From NCBI RefSeq assembly GCF_030272615.1, contig NC_081407.1:436578230-436636229 (forward strand): DNA of 58,000 nucleotides. The letters run 5' to 3'. The position numbers and the translations under genes are program-made. The notes beneath the pieces were generated by a model. It was not told the DNA's origin, ran no database searches, and saw only the letters and a list, made by a program, of their open reading frames with translations. This DNA comes from Cryptomeria japonica. Lineage: Eukaryota > Streptophyta > Pinopsida > Cupressales > Cupressaceae. Numbering within the stretch: position 1 is the first letter of the stretch; each line of letters opens with the position of its first letter. This document shows, piece by piece, positions 44,543 to 55,445 of the stretch.

Positions 44543-47390
44543 CACATGCAAATAGGTTAAACTCAGTATCGAGCCTATGTATTAAAAGTGCATATGACAT
44601 GGTGAACGACAATAAAAGAATAGATGTGTGTGAATGGCTTAAAGATGAATTGATAGACAACCTGAAGAAAATCAAAGGTGATAAGAAGGGAACTTTCAGC
44701 TTTGGAAATCTGCTTGTATGTTTAATGCTATACATTACCAAGGAAGTACCCAGTATTGGTAGGAAAGACTTTGGTTTTGATATACTGGTAGGAAAGCAAA
44801 TGTTGGACATATTGAACAACATGGGAGATGACAAAGAGAAACATATAAATGAACATTTTCAAGCACTGAATGCCCGAATGAAGACAAGAATAAGGCTATC
44901 TCAAGCAATTGTTGACAAATATCAAAAGGAGATATACTTTGTAATTAAGAAAGATGAAATCTAGATGGAGGCAGTTGTCCCTAGAACTCTTTGGGTAACC
45001 AAGATGGGATATGAAATAGATGATAACATCATTGATACTTATGCAAAATCCCTCCTTGAAGCACCAAAGGAACCATCTAAGAAAGTTTTTGGCAATGCAA
45101 AAACAATTGAGAGTGGCATCCAATCTCAAAAAGAATCAAGAAAACTGAACAAATAGTGAGGAAAGGCACAAGACAAGCTAAAGCAATTAAAGAAGATGTA
45201 CTTCACAAAACTGGTATCAAGGAAAGTGAGTTGGAAGAACTTCAATCGGAAGCTCATCTTTCACCGGTTGCAACTTCTTATGAAAGTGATATACCGACTG
45301 AGTTCAAAAGGGTAGTAAGGAAAAGAAAACCCTCACCGGCACCCTCACCTACACCCAGAAGAACAAGACAAAAGCAATAGGCAGTTAGGCCTCCAGCTAA
45401 GAAGTTAACTCCAAAGAAAAAGAAGGTAAAATAGGCTATTGCTCCACTGGATAAACTTCTAAATGAAATAACTAAGGATGGAAAATTGAAAAATATTAGC
45501 AAGTTGTATAACACACTTTCTAATGATGATAAAGAGAGCATAGAGAATAGTGTAATTTTACACTTAGACATTTACAAGAAATTTTTGATGGATATTGTTG
45601 ATGATATACCAATGATTTATACAGAAGACTAGAAGCTAGAAGGGTAGCTATTATTGAGTTAGATAAAAAGATAAAGATAGAAAAATTACTTGCAGTTCAC
45701 CCAGTGAACTCCACTAAAGAGATAGATGAATTAATCAATGAGGCCAATTGGACAGTATTTTCAACCGGTCACGGACATGTGGCACTAATGGAAGGTAGAG
45801 TGAATGAAATCACTGAAGAAACTGCAAATCAATGGGATATATTCTTTGTTGAAAAGGAGAAACAAGAAGAACTTAAAAGACCTAAGACTATCAGAGTCTA
45901 CCAAAAGGACAAGGATAAGGGGAAAGGTAAGGTAGGTGGACCTTCGAGCCTAAAGATAATGGATAACTTGCCCCCACCTCCTTCTGATACTCCACCAGTA
46001 GAAATTGTTGACACACAACCGGCAATAGAGAGTATGGAGACTCCTCATGAGGATACAAATCCTAAGTCTAAAATTTTGTACACTACGAATATAGACACTC
46101 AAGAGGTAAATATTGTTGTTGATAAAGAGACCATTGAAGATAAGAAGAAAGATGTGGCTACTGAGCCACCAGCTGCAGATATTGAGATTGGGGTTGAGAC
46201 ACAAACTGAACAATCAGTTGATCCCCTATCTACTGGAATGGTGACTGATACTAAACCCACTGAGCTAGAGCAACCAGCTAACAACATAGAGAAACTAGTT
46301 GAGATATCAGCAGTGGACAGTACAGAGGTGCATACTGAGAAACCAACAGTGAATACTAAGACTTCATCAGAGAAACTGGCAGTAGAGAGCACAAAGAAAC
46401 CCATTGAGGCACGGGTTGAGAAACAGGAACAAAAAAAGGTTGAGGCATAGGTTCATGCAGAGATGGTGCCACTGGCAACAGCTGAGAAACTCAAGCATGT
46501 GCTAGTAGAAATGCAAACACAAACTGACCTACCAGAGGTCAATACAAGCAAAGAGGTTACTCACACCGGCGGAATGCAAATTGTTAAGGTAGTTGGACAA
46601 TCATCTGGTTCTTCCATGACAAAACTCAGACCAACAAATGTGACAGAGGTATTATTGGATTCCATTAAGAAAATCACAGAGTGTAGTGCACAAGCATATA
46701 AGGCTATTGATGATACAATTCCTATTCTAAAATTAATAGCACCCAAGTGCAATGTGGAAAATAGATTCTTTAAATCAACTAGACACATTGTCTAAGTATA
46801 TCACCGGTAACATTGTGATAGTTGATCAGATTAATGAGGAGACATTTAAAGAGAAAATGGATAAAGAAAAATAGAAATTCTTCAATGAGAAAATAAAGAA
46901 GTGCATGGGACACATTGATACCCTTTTACCGGCACTAAGCAAAACAATAAAGGAGTTTAAGGAGTTGTATAGAGACACATGTAAAACTAATATTTTGATA
47001 GTAGATATAGACAAGGAGATCAGTAAGGTACGGAAAGAAATAAATGATATAGCTGACAATTTCATTAATTCATCTGAACCATTATCAATTATAGAGTAGG
47101 AAATAGCGGGTTTTGAGGAGAAACTTGAAAAATTGGAAAAAGAGAAGGAAAGAATAAAAGGAAAGGCAAAAGATCTTAAATGCAGACTCAGTCCCAAATT
47201 GGACTACCTCATCTCTTTGAGAAAAGAGATCTCAGAGGCACTTGTTCAAGGACTGAAGACACCGAAAGAGTAAATGCATCACCTCACCGGTACAATTCAA
47301 AGAACAGAGGCAAATTTGAAGGATAGCGAAAGGTTCACTAAGAGCTTGAATCTTATATTGGCAAACCTTTTCCAGATTGTAACCAACTAG
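44543..47390 (+). pseudogene. E ORF2, main part (unknown large protein)
   Basis: The frame begun at 36289 resumes after C. Segment 1 (44543-44962) looks globular (SAYDMVNDNKRIDVCEWLKDEL, FGNLLVCLMLYITKEVPSI). Segment 2 (44965-45690) includes a basic patch (RRTRQKQ, KKLTPKKKKVK near 45360-45425) that could be a nuclear localisation signal, and a LYNTLSNDDKESI stretch. Segment 3 (45704-46795) starts WTVFSTGHGHVALMEGRV and turns into a long Glu/Thr/Pro-rich disordered region. Segment 4 (46800-47390) is a coiled coil (IKEFKELYRDTCK, GFEEKLEKLEKEKERIKG). Interruptions: stops near 44962, 45378, 45431, 46448 and 47097, slips near 45150, 45635 and 46795. With the N-terminal part it totals about 1,140 codons. 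No enzyme motif is present and I do not recognise the family. Confidence 0.6.
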
Positions 47391-47437
47391 CTACAAGGAT
47401 CAAGCTGAAACTGCACTTAGTGGACACTTTGACAACC

Positions 47438-47635
47438 TTTGTCATTGATGTCAAAGGGGGACTAGTGGAACTGAGAAAAATGGTCAGAAGAAAGACATCA
47501 TCAACTCAAGGGGAGCACACATTTTGATAACACAGTTTTGGTAAGACAATTTTGGCAAATTCTTTTTGGACAACATTTCTGGATACTTTTTGGATTTTTC
47601 TCCTAAGTGTTGTCATCAATACCAAAGGGGGAGAT
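47438..47635 (+). other. Paired polypurine-tract motifs of E
   Basis: CAAAGGGGGAGAT (47623-47635) abuts the 3' LTR. TTTGTCATTGATGTCAAAGG continuing into GGG lies at 47438-47460, about 175 bases upstream, as in B and C. Confidence 0.72.
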
Positions 47636-48425
47636 TGTTGGTAAATGCACACTCCAATGAGAAATTGTAGGTGATTTAAGGTATTGTCATTGATGGAAAC
47701 CTTACAATCATTTTATACCGACAGGCACCGGCACCGACAGACTCTACACCGGCATACATTTCACCAGCACTGAAAATAAAGATTGCCGACACCATGACCG
47801 ATAGGAATTTTGTCTAATTGTATTTTGTATTTAATTGTAAAATCTTTTTGTAAGCCGACATGGCGGATTGTAATATGACTCATATAAGTATGAGATCTTG
47901 TAGATCATTTTATTATGAGTGAATATGGAAGGATTATTGCAGACCTAATATGTGAATTGTAAGACAGATTTTAGATAAGGGTTTATGAATATTGCAGAGC
48001 TTAAACCGGTACTAAACCTGGCATAGTAGATGCTGATCTAAAGCAATACATGAAATTGGATTTGTATAATCCATTTTGTAATCAGTGTGACTTCTTTTGT
48101 AACTGAGTAGTGAGCTATAGGCCCTTGGCCTTCCTGCATGTGCAGGCCCCTATTGTATCAGTAATATTCTCTTATTGGCTAGTAAGCGAATATTGTGGGT
48201 CACAAATCCCACCGAGCTTTTTCCCACACTGGGTTTCCTCGTTAAAAATATTGTGTTATGGTGTTTATTTCATGTTGTGGTTGTTGTTCTCATTTACTCC
48301 ATTATTTTTGGTTTACCGGTACACAGTTTTGAAATGCTTTTCAAGTTATAATTCAAGAAAATTCATATACTGGTTAGATACTGATTCACCCCCCCCCCCT
48401 CTCAGTATCTTTGGGAATCCTGACA
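47636..48425 (+). mobile_element. 3' LTR of E
   Basis: TGTTGGTAAATG to AATCCTGACA, 790 bp, collinear with 34013-34800. It is followed at once by the CTCTT target duplication. Confidence 0.93.
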
Positions 48426-49278
48426 CTCTTGAGACTGGATGAACTCACAGAACAACAAGATAACATGCAAGCTCTAGAAACTATTGTAAGTACTTTATCT
48501 GATTCGAAATATATTGATGTTCAAGGATTGGAAACTGCAGGTGAGGTTTGGGAAAAGTTAGAGACAATCTATGGAGGAGATGAGCATGTTCAAAGAGCCA
48601 AAGAGGAAATCTTGAGAAGAAATTTTGATGACATGAGAATTCTTGAAGGAGAGAATATTGGATAGTATGGTTAGAGAATCAAAGAAGTTGTTGGCGACAT
48701 TAAGAGTGCTGGAGGTAAAATAGAAGATGATACAATAGTAAGTAAAATGCTCAGAACTCTTCAACCTCAGTATGCTATAAGAGTATCGGCAATCCAAGAA
48801 CTTAGATCTATTTCAAAGGATAAGGTAATTGTTGATTCATTGACTGGTAAGATTACAGCTTTTGAGTTAAATAGTTTTGACAATAGTGTGACAAAATCTA
48901 CTGAATCTGCCTTTAAAGCTTTTGTTACTAGTTCATCTGCTAGAAAAGGAAAAGATATATGTCAAAATCATGAGTGCAAGACAAGTCATGGAAGCAATCG
49001 GGGAAATGATGACAGTGAAGATCAAGTGATGGAACTTGAAACATTGTTAGCAAAGAGATTTCCAAGAGGCACTAGTAAGTATAAAGGAAAGCTACCTTTG
49101 AAGTGTTTCTCTTGTAATAAAATTGGTCATATTGCTACTAACAGCCCTAACACTGATAAGAAAGAAAAGTTTAGAAGATTCAAAGGAAAGGGAAAGAAAC
49201 ATTGTTATGTTGCAGTAGATGAAGGTGTGACTGATGAGGAGTTGAAGAAGAAGATGACAATGAAGAAATTGTGTTTGT
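48426..49278 (+). pseudogene. Element D gag, remainder
   Basis: The frame resumes in phase from 34012: LDELTEQQDNMQALETIVST, WEKLETIYGGDEHVQRAKEE, then MLRTLQPQYAIRVSAIQELR and a zinc knuckle CFSCNKIGHIATNS (49105) whose last Cys is Ser. Two TAG stops at 48663-48675 replace glutamines in the conserved ENIGQYGQRIKE-like stretch. The knuckle change and stops show decay. Confidence 0.88.
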
Positions 49279-50270
49279 AGTTGTGAAGGAGGAACTGTCT
49301 GATAAAAAGTCACTAGTATCTCATATGGAGAATAATGATGAATGGATTATAGATAGTGGTTGCTCACACCACATGACCGGAAATAAAAGTAAGTTCATAA
49401 CCCTTAATGAATATGATGGAGGTGTTGTTAGATTTGGAAACAACTCTCCTTGCATGGTGAAAGGTAAAGGTTCAATCTCTCTAAATGGAAAGAGTAAAGC
49501 TGATAATGTATTTTGGGTTGATGGTCTTAAGCATAGTCTTTTAAGTGGTGGTCAACTCAATGATAAAGGTTATTTCCTTGAGTTTAAGAGTGGAGTCTGC
49601 AGAATTCTTGGAGGTAATGGTGAACTGATTGCTACTGGGAAGAAAACTAGAGGTAACTTATTCCATTTGAATAGTAATGTTAATAATTGTCTGGCTGCAA
49701 GAATGGAAGACAGTTAGTTATGGCATAAGATATGTTGTCATGTTAATTTTGATAATTTGGTTAAGATAAGAAAGTCTAGTGTTGTAAGAGGATTACCCCA
49801 ACTTGTCAAACCAGATAGTGTGATATGCAAAGATTGTCAAATCGCTAAGATGACCTCTATTTCTTTCAAGAGCAAGAATGGTATTTTTGAGAATTTTTTA
49901 GATTTGGTACATACTGATCTCTGTGGCCCCATGAGAACAAAGAGTTATTATGGTGATAGGCATTTCATGATCTTCACCGATGACTATTCTAAAATGATGT
50001 GGATAACATTTCTGAGAGAGACATTAGAAGCATTTAATAAATTTTAATCATTTAAATCTTTGGTTGAGAAGGAAACCGGTAAGAACTTGAAGTGTTTAAG
50101 ATCAGACTGGGGTGGTGAATTCACATCTGATGAATTTGTTAAGTATTGTGATGAACAGGGTATAAAGAGATAGATGTGTGCTCCGAGGACACCACAATAG
50201 AAAGGCATAGCAGAAAGGATGAACAGAACAACAGTGGAAGCTACAAGAACCATGTTATTATAGGGTAATG
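49271..50270 (+). pseudogene. Element D protease and integrase, first part
   Basis: Protease site WIIDSGCSHHMTG (49343). Integrase zinc domain with WHKICCHVNF and CKDCQIAKM. The catalytic core is kept: HTDLCGP, FTDDYSKMM, LRSDWGGEF, KGIAERMN. Stops at 49716, 50045, 50171, 50198 and 50261 break it; those at 50171 and 50198 hit the same glutamine codons as the TAG stops in element B. It ends at the TAATG target of insertion G. Confidence 0.88.
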
Positions 50271-53200
50271 TGTCATGAATCGTATTTTTAAGAAAGTGCA
50301 TTTTAAAGATTTAATGTGATTTTTATTTATGCATTGAAATTAAAATAGATTTGATCATTAATATTCCAGTTGTGAGAAAATATTGTATGCATTTTTACTC
50401 CTGCAATTGACATGAAATTCGACATTTAATATTCTTTTGGGTTTGTCAATACTGATAAACTTTTGAGTGCAAGTAATGCAGGATGAGGTGAAGGAGGTCG
50501 AAGGTGAGAACATGAATCAGGTAGAATTGTTTTTAACTAAATGACTTCGATGGAAAAGGGGAATCTCACACACCACAATTGCATATACATTTATCTTTGC
50601 ATTTATGAATGAAATATTATGTTAAATTCGACCATATAGAATCAAAAATTTATTAATGATTGAATTATATAGTGATTCCATGATTTCATTTGCTTTGTGT
50701 GAAATTATCAAAGTATGTTTGGTTTTTGGAATTTCATTTTAGTCGTACGAATTAAGACTCTATACAAACTTGTATATTCAAAAGTGAACAGTTCATGATT
50801 TATATTGAATATTTTAGTATGATTAATTAGTCGTTAAATAAATTGAATTATATGACCTAGTTTATGAAATGATTAGTCGTTTGGTAGACAACTTGATTTG
50901 GTCGATTACACGTATTCATAAATATAGAATTTTAGGCGAAATTGTAAATATTAATTAAGACGAATATTGTTATAAGCTATAAAAATGACTATTCATAAAA
51001 CGTATTTATTTAACATATACGTAAATTATACAACTTTAAATATTTCTAAGTTTATTATTTATATTAAATAGTCGCATTTTAATGGGTGGTGGAATTAGTT
51101 TGAAAGGCAACTATGTCGCATGAACTAAGGAAGACCGATTAGACTCCAGTCGATAAATACATATCAACTAACATGGAGTTAAAAACCACGACTAATATAA
51201 GTCGATATACATGGCATAAAACAAAGATATTATTAAAATGTAGAAGATAAAGGTTTTAATGCATGAATTAGAAGATTTTAACGTGGAACTTACCATGCAA
51301 AAGACATAAGACCATAGTTAACGTTAGAAGATGCAAAAACCAGTGACTAAATGCAGAAAACGGAGGATTCTAACGTGAAACATAGCATGCAACGTCTTAA
51401 AACTAAAGTTATAAATAAACATAGACTGGTGGCATCCTAAATATAGGAACGTAGAGACCTTGGATAGACCCGGCAGCATGGGCATTAGTCTCGCCATGAT
51501 AGAAGACAAGTCTCATATGCCAACCACTTCACATGAGAGATAAATCTGCTAACGCATGATAACTACAACTTTCCTTCTCCATTTCCACGCAGTACATGTG
51601 AAACTGCAGTTTACTTCCTCCATCCCACGTAGCACATGTTAAAACTACAGTTTTACCTCCCCATTCCACGTAGCAAGGAAAAAAAGGACTGTAGTGCTGG
51701 CATAAACAAAGCAAAACGTGTGAAGAATTGGCAGAAATAACAAGAAAAGCGTTGAATGCAATCAAGTAAGAGTTTGTTATATCTTTCCAACTCTCCATTC
51801 AACCGATAAAGACTGCACAATAACAGTAGAAATATGACAAAAGATGTCATCTCTCCTAGACGTGGAAGAGTAAGAGGAGATGAAGGTAAAAGACTTCTAA
51901 ACCTTTGCAATCACCGAGCCCTTAATATAGGAGTAAACGTAGGGAAAAAGTGAATAAATAGAGATGGAGGACGAGAGGAAAACACACACACATTCCTTCA
52001 TTCATTTTCACAAGGAGAGAAGAGCAATAATTTCTTGAAGGGAAGGTTAGAATAGAAGAGAGGAGAATATATTTGGATATTATCATAGAGAGTAAGAGAT
52101 AGAGATAGTTTGATATAGAGATAGGAATAGTTGGAGAAAGACTTGCCAACAAGGTGTGGAACTACTTGACGAAAGAGCATCAAGGTCGAAATCTTACAAA
52201 CCACCCCAAGTTTTCAAGAGGTTAGAATTCCTTGTTTATGGTTTTTATTTGTTATATTTGGTAATAAATGTATAGAAATGGAAGTTTAGATAATAGTTAT
52301 GAATGTCCAAATGGGTAGCAATTATTATTATTTTATTTGAAATGTTTTGTAAGCCATTGTGGAATAGAAGAAAAGAATTTAGAGAAAAGATGTTGTTAAT
52401 AACGTATTTTGTCCGAAACAATTAGTCTTAATTCTATTTTAAGAATGTGTTTGCGTATTTTTTTGGTTATATATGAGTTTAAATTCATACATGTATAACA
52501 CCTTCTTTTGCGTGTACCTTATTTAGTCGAAAAATTGATTTTAAAGATTATTGCTTATGAAAGTTTATCGTTTTCCAAAATATGAAAGATTGTCTTCGAT
52601 AGATATATTAGACAAGTAATGATTAGTAAAGAAAGTAATATCTCTATTTTTGTTTTAAAAGAAAGATTGTATTCTCAATGGAATTTGTGTTTGAGGGAAC
52701 CAAGCTAGGGTTAAGCTTGAGTTAGAAAATTATCTTTCGGGACGGGTGCTGAATGTGGATGTGTTTAGGGAGAATAGTTGCTTTTTCCAACAATTATTTT
52801 GCTGTGCATGGCATATACTTGGCCGAATTATTGTTTGAATTATCCGTAGAAAATGATGGAAATTCCTTATTTATGCTCTCTACCACATCCTAGTATGATA
52901 GTGAATGCTTGTTTCTTAGAATGAAGTAGAAAAATGAAAATGCATATATTATCTAGGCATGCACCAGATTCCCTCTTGCTTTCGAATTCTTTGGTTAAAC
53001 CAATTCGTGCAGGGTCAGGTATTCTTGATTGACCAAGAATTCCGGGGAAGCGTAAGCTTCAAGGTTGGGCGGAATAAGCATCTGATTCTTGTTCTCTTCT
53101 GCATTCAAAGGACAGAAGGAAGCGACTCAGACTAAAGATCAACGGATGCATCTTCTTGTATATTCTTAAGGCAATTTAGAAGCCTAAGTAGGAAATAAGA

Positions 53201-53379
53201 ACTTCTTAGTATGAAATTGTATTGTTCATTTGCATTATAATGATATATCTATGAAAGTTTTTATATCCATATTCGATGTTTGCTTATTTCTTGTATAAAA
53301 TATGCTTAGAGATTGAAATTTAAGTTTATTTATGAATAAAGAGTAGTTTAGGTTTAGATCCTAGATTGACGTCTTTACA
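50271..53379. mobile_element. Insertion G: 3.1 kb LTR-like, non-coding
   Basis: TGTCATGAATCG starts and GACGTCTTTACA ends a 3,109-bp insertion flanked by perfect TAATG duplications (50266-50270, 53380-53384). TG...CA ends and 5-bp duplications mean an LTR-type integration. No internal second LTR copy, pol or gag is found by eye, so a very long solo LTR is likely. A CTTAATATAGG at about 51921 followed by a CA- and TTCATT-rich region may be a promoter. Orientation is not determined. Confidence 0.75.
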
Positions 53380-53384
53380 TAATG

Positions 53385-55445
53385 TATCCAAAATGTTTTG
53401 GAGAGAAGCGGTCAGTACTATTGTATACACTTTAAATCGGGTATTGGTAAAAAGAGGTAACAATAAGACACCCTATGAGCTATGGTATGGAAAAATTCCT
53501 TGTGTTAGTTATTTTAAAATCTTTGGAAGTCAATGTTTTATCAAGAGAGATAACTACACTGAGAAGTTTGATGCAAAATATGATGAGGGAATTTTTATTA
53601 GTTACTCTTCTAAGAGTAAAGCATATAAATGTTACAATAAGAGAACTAAGAAAATTGTTGAAAGTGCTAATGTAAAAGTTGATGATTTATCTGATAAGTC
53701 TGAAGGTACAAGCAAATTTGAACCCAAAAAGGATGATAATGAGGAAAATTTTGTGATTATTGAACCGGAAGCAAAGAATAATGAAGAACCGGCAAATTCT
53801 CAACTAGGTGCTCAACTGGTGAGTGATGAGAGTGAGGAAGAAGATGAAGAACCTGATGAAGAAGATGCAGAACCGGCACAGGAAATACATAGATATGTCA
53901 GATTGGATCATTCACAAGAACAGATAATTGGTGATAAGAATGCAGGTGTACAAACCACGAGAAAGATCAGAAATAATTCATGTTTGATATCTATAATTGA
54001 ACCCAAGACAGTTAAGGAAGCACTAAAGGATGATGATTGGGTTAAAGAAATGAATGAAGAATTAGATCAAATTGAGAAGAATCAGACATGGTCACTAGTT
54101 CCTAGACCGGAGGATAAGAATGTAATTGGAACAAAATGGGTCTTTAGGAATAAATTGGATGAAGAAGGAAGGATTGTAAGAAACAAGGCAAGGTTAGTCT
54201 ACAAAGGGTATGCTCAAGAGGAAGGAGAGGATTATGGTGAAACATTTGCACCTGTTGCTAGATTAGAAGGTGTAAGGATGCTACTGGCATTTGCTGCATA
54301 TAAATGATTCAATGTCTACCAAATGGTTGTCAAGTTAGCTTTTCTGAATGGGATTCTAGAAGAAGAAGTATACATTGAATAGCCGAATGGACTTTCCTTG
54401 ACCGATGATAAAGACATGGTGTGTAAATTGCACAAAGCTTTGTATGGTCTTAAGCAGGCACCAAGAGCATGGTATGAGAGATTACGTGCACATTTGATCA
54501 AGATTGGATTCCATCATACCAGTGAGGACAACAATATTTATTTGAAGACTGATGGAGACAAGATGTTGATAGCAGAAGTGTTTGTTGATGATATAATTTT
54601 TGGTGGCAATGATGATATATGTATGGACTTTGTTGATATAATCAAAAAGAAATTTGAAATGTCTCTAATCGGTGAAATTAAGTTCTTTATTGGCTTACAG
54701 GTTCAACAACTGGATGGTGGTATCTTTATTTGTCAGACCAAGTATATCAAAGAGGTGTTGAAGACTTTTGACATGGAAGACTACAAACCAGTAGGGACAG
54801 CGATGGTGACTACTTGCAAGTTTTCAAAGGAAGATTATTCCCTTGCTATTAGTAAAAAAGAGTACAGATCTATGATTGGAAAGCTACACTATGTTGTCCA
54901 TAGCAAACTGAGCATTGCTCATGATGTTGGATTAGTTGCTAGATTTCAAAAAGAGCCTAAAGAAAGTCACATGGTGGTTGTGAAGAGAATTTTCTGGTAT
55001 CTCAAAGGCACAGTAGACTGGTTTATGGTATCCCTATAAAGGTGATTTTACTTTAGATGTCTTTACTGATGTTGATTGGGTAGGTAATGTAGATGATCGG
55101 AAAAGCACAACCGGTGGAGCTTTTCTACTTGGAGGAAGATTAGTGTCATGGACGAGCAATAAACAAACTTGTGTGTCTCAATCTACAGCTGAAGCTGAGT
55201 ATGTAGCTGCATCCATGAATTTCATGTAGGAAATATGGATGAGACATGTGCTAGAAGGATTCAAGATAGATATTTCAGAATCGGTGACTATCTATTGTGA
55301 TAATACAAGTGCAATCAACATTTGTAACAATCCTATGTTACATGCTAGAACCAAGCACATTGAATTGAAGTATCACTTCCTAAGGGAAAGAGTTCAAGTT
55401 AAGGAGGTGAAGATGGAATATGTGAAGATCAAGCAAGCACAAAAG
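53385..55445 (+). pseudogene. Element D integrase tail, reverse transcriptase and RNase H
   Basis: The coding frame continues after G ([19 protein letters not shown]). [44 protein letters not shown] (54434) and an intact catalytic box FVDDIIFGG (about 54581). RNase H: FTDVDWVG, STAEAEYVAAS, YCDNTSAI. Stops at 54304, 54379 and 55227 and a slip near 55030 break it. It ends abruptly at KIKQAQ near 55440, where related copies go on to DIFTKPLP; there the sequence jumps into the middle of the LTR. Confidence 0.9.

Larger units (their letters stand above)
34013..48425 (+). mobile_element. Non-autonomous LTR retrotransposon E
   Basis: Two LTRs (788 and 790 bp), CTCTT target duplications (34008-34012, 48426-48430), a Met-tRNA-type primer site and a polypurine tract define the element exactly. 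Without copia C the internal region is about 5.2 kb. It encodes no protease, integrase or RT; instead it has a coiled-coil/zinc-knuckle protein and a very long second frame of unknown kind. LTR divergence is about 10% by eye (some 23 differences in the first 235 aligned bases). Its LTR core matches that of copia B, a likely source of enzymes. Confidence 0.92.

Noticed and set aside
51324-52204. Several minus-strand frames inside insertion G
   Set aside because: They overlap in different frames within non-coding LTR-like sequence, and none shows a domain.
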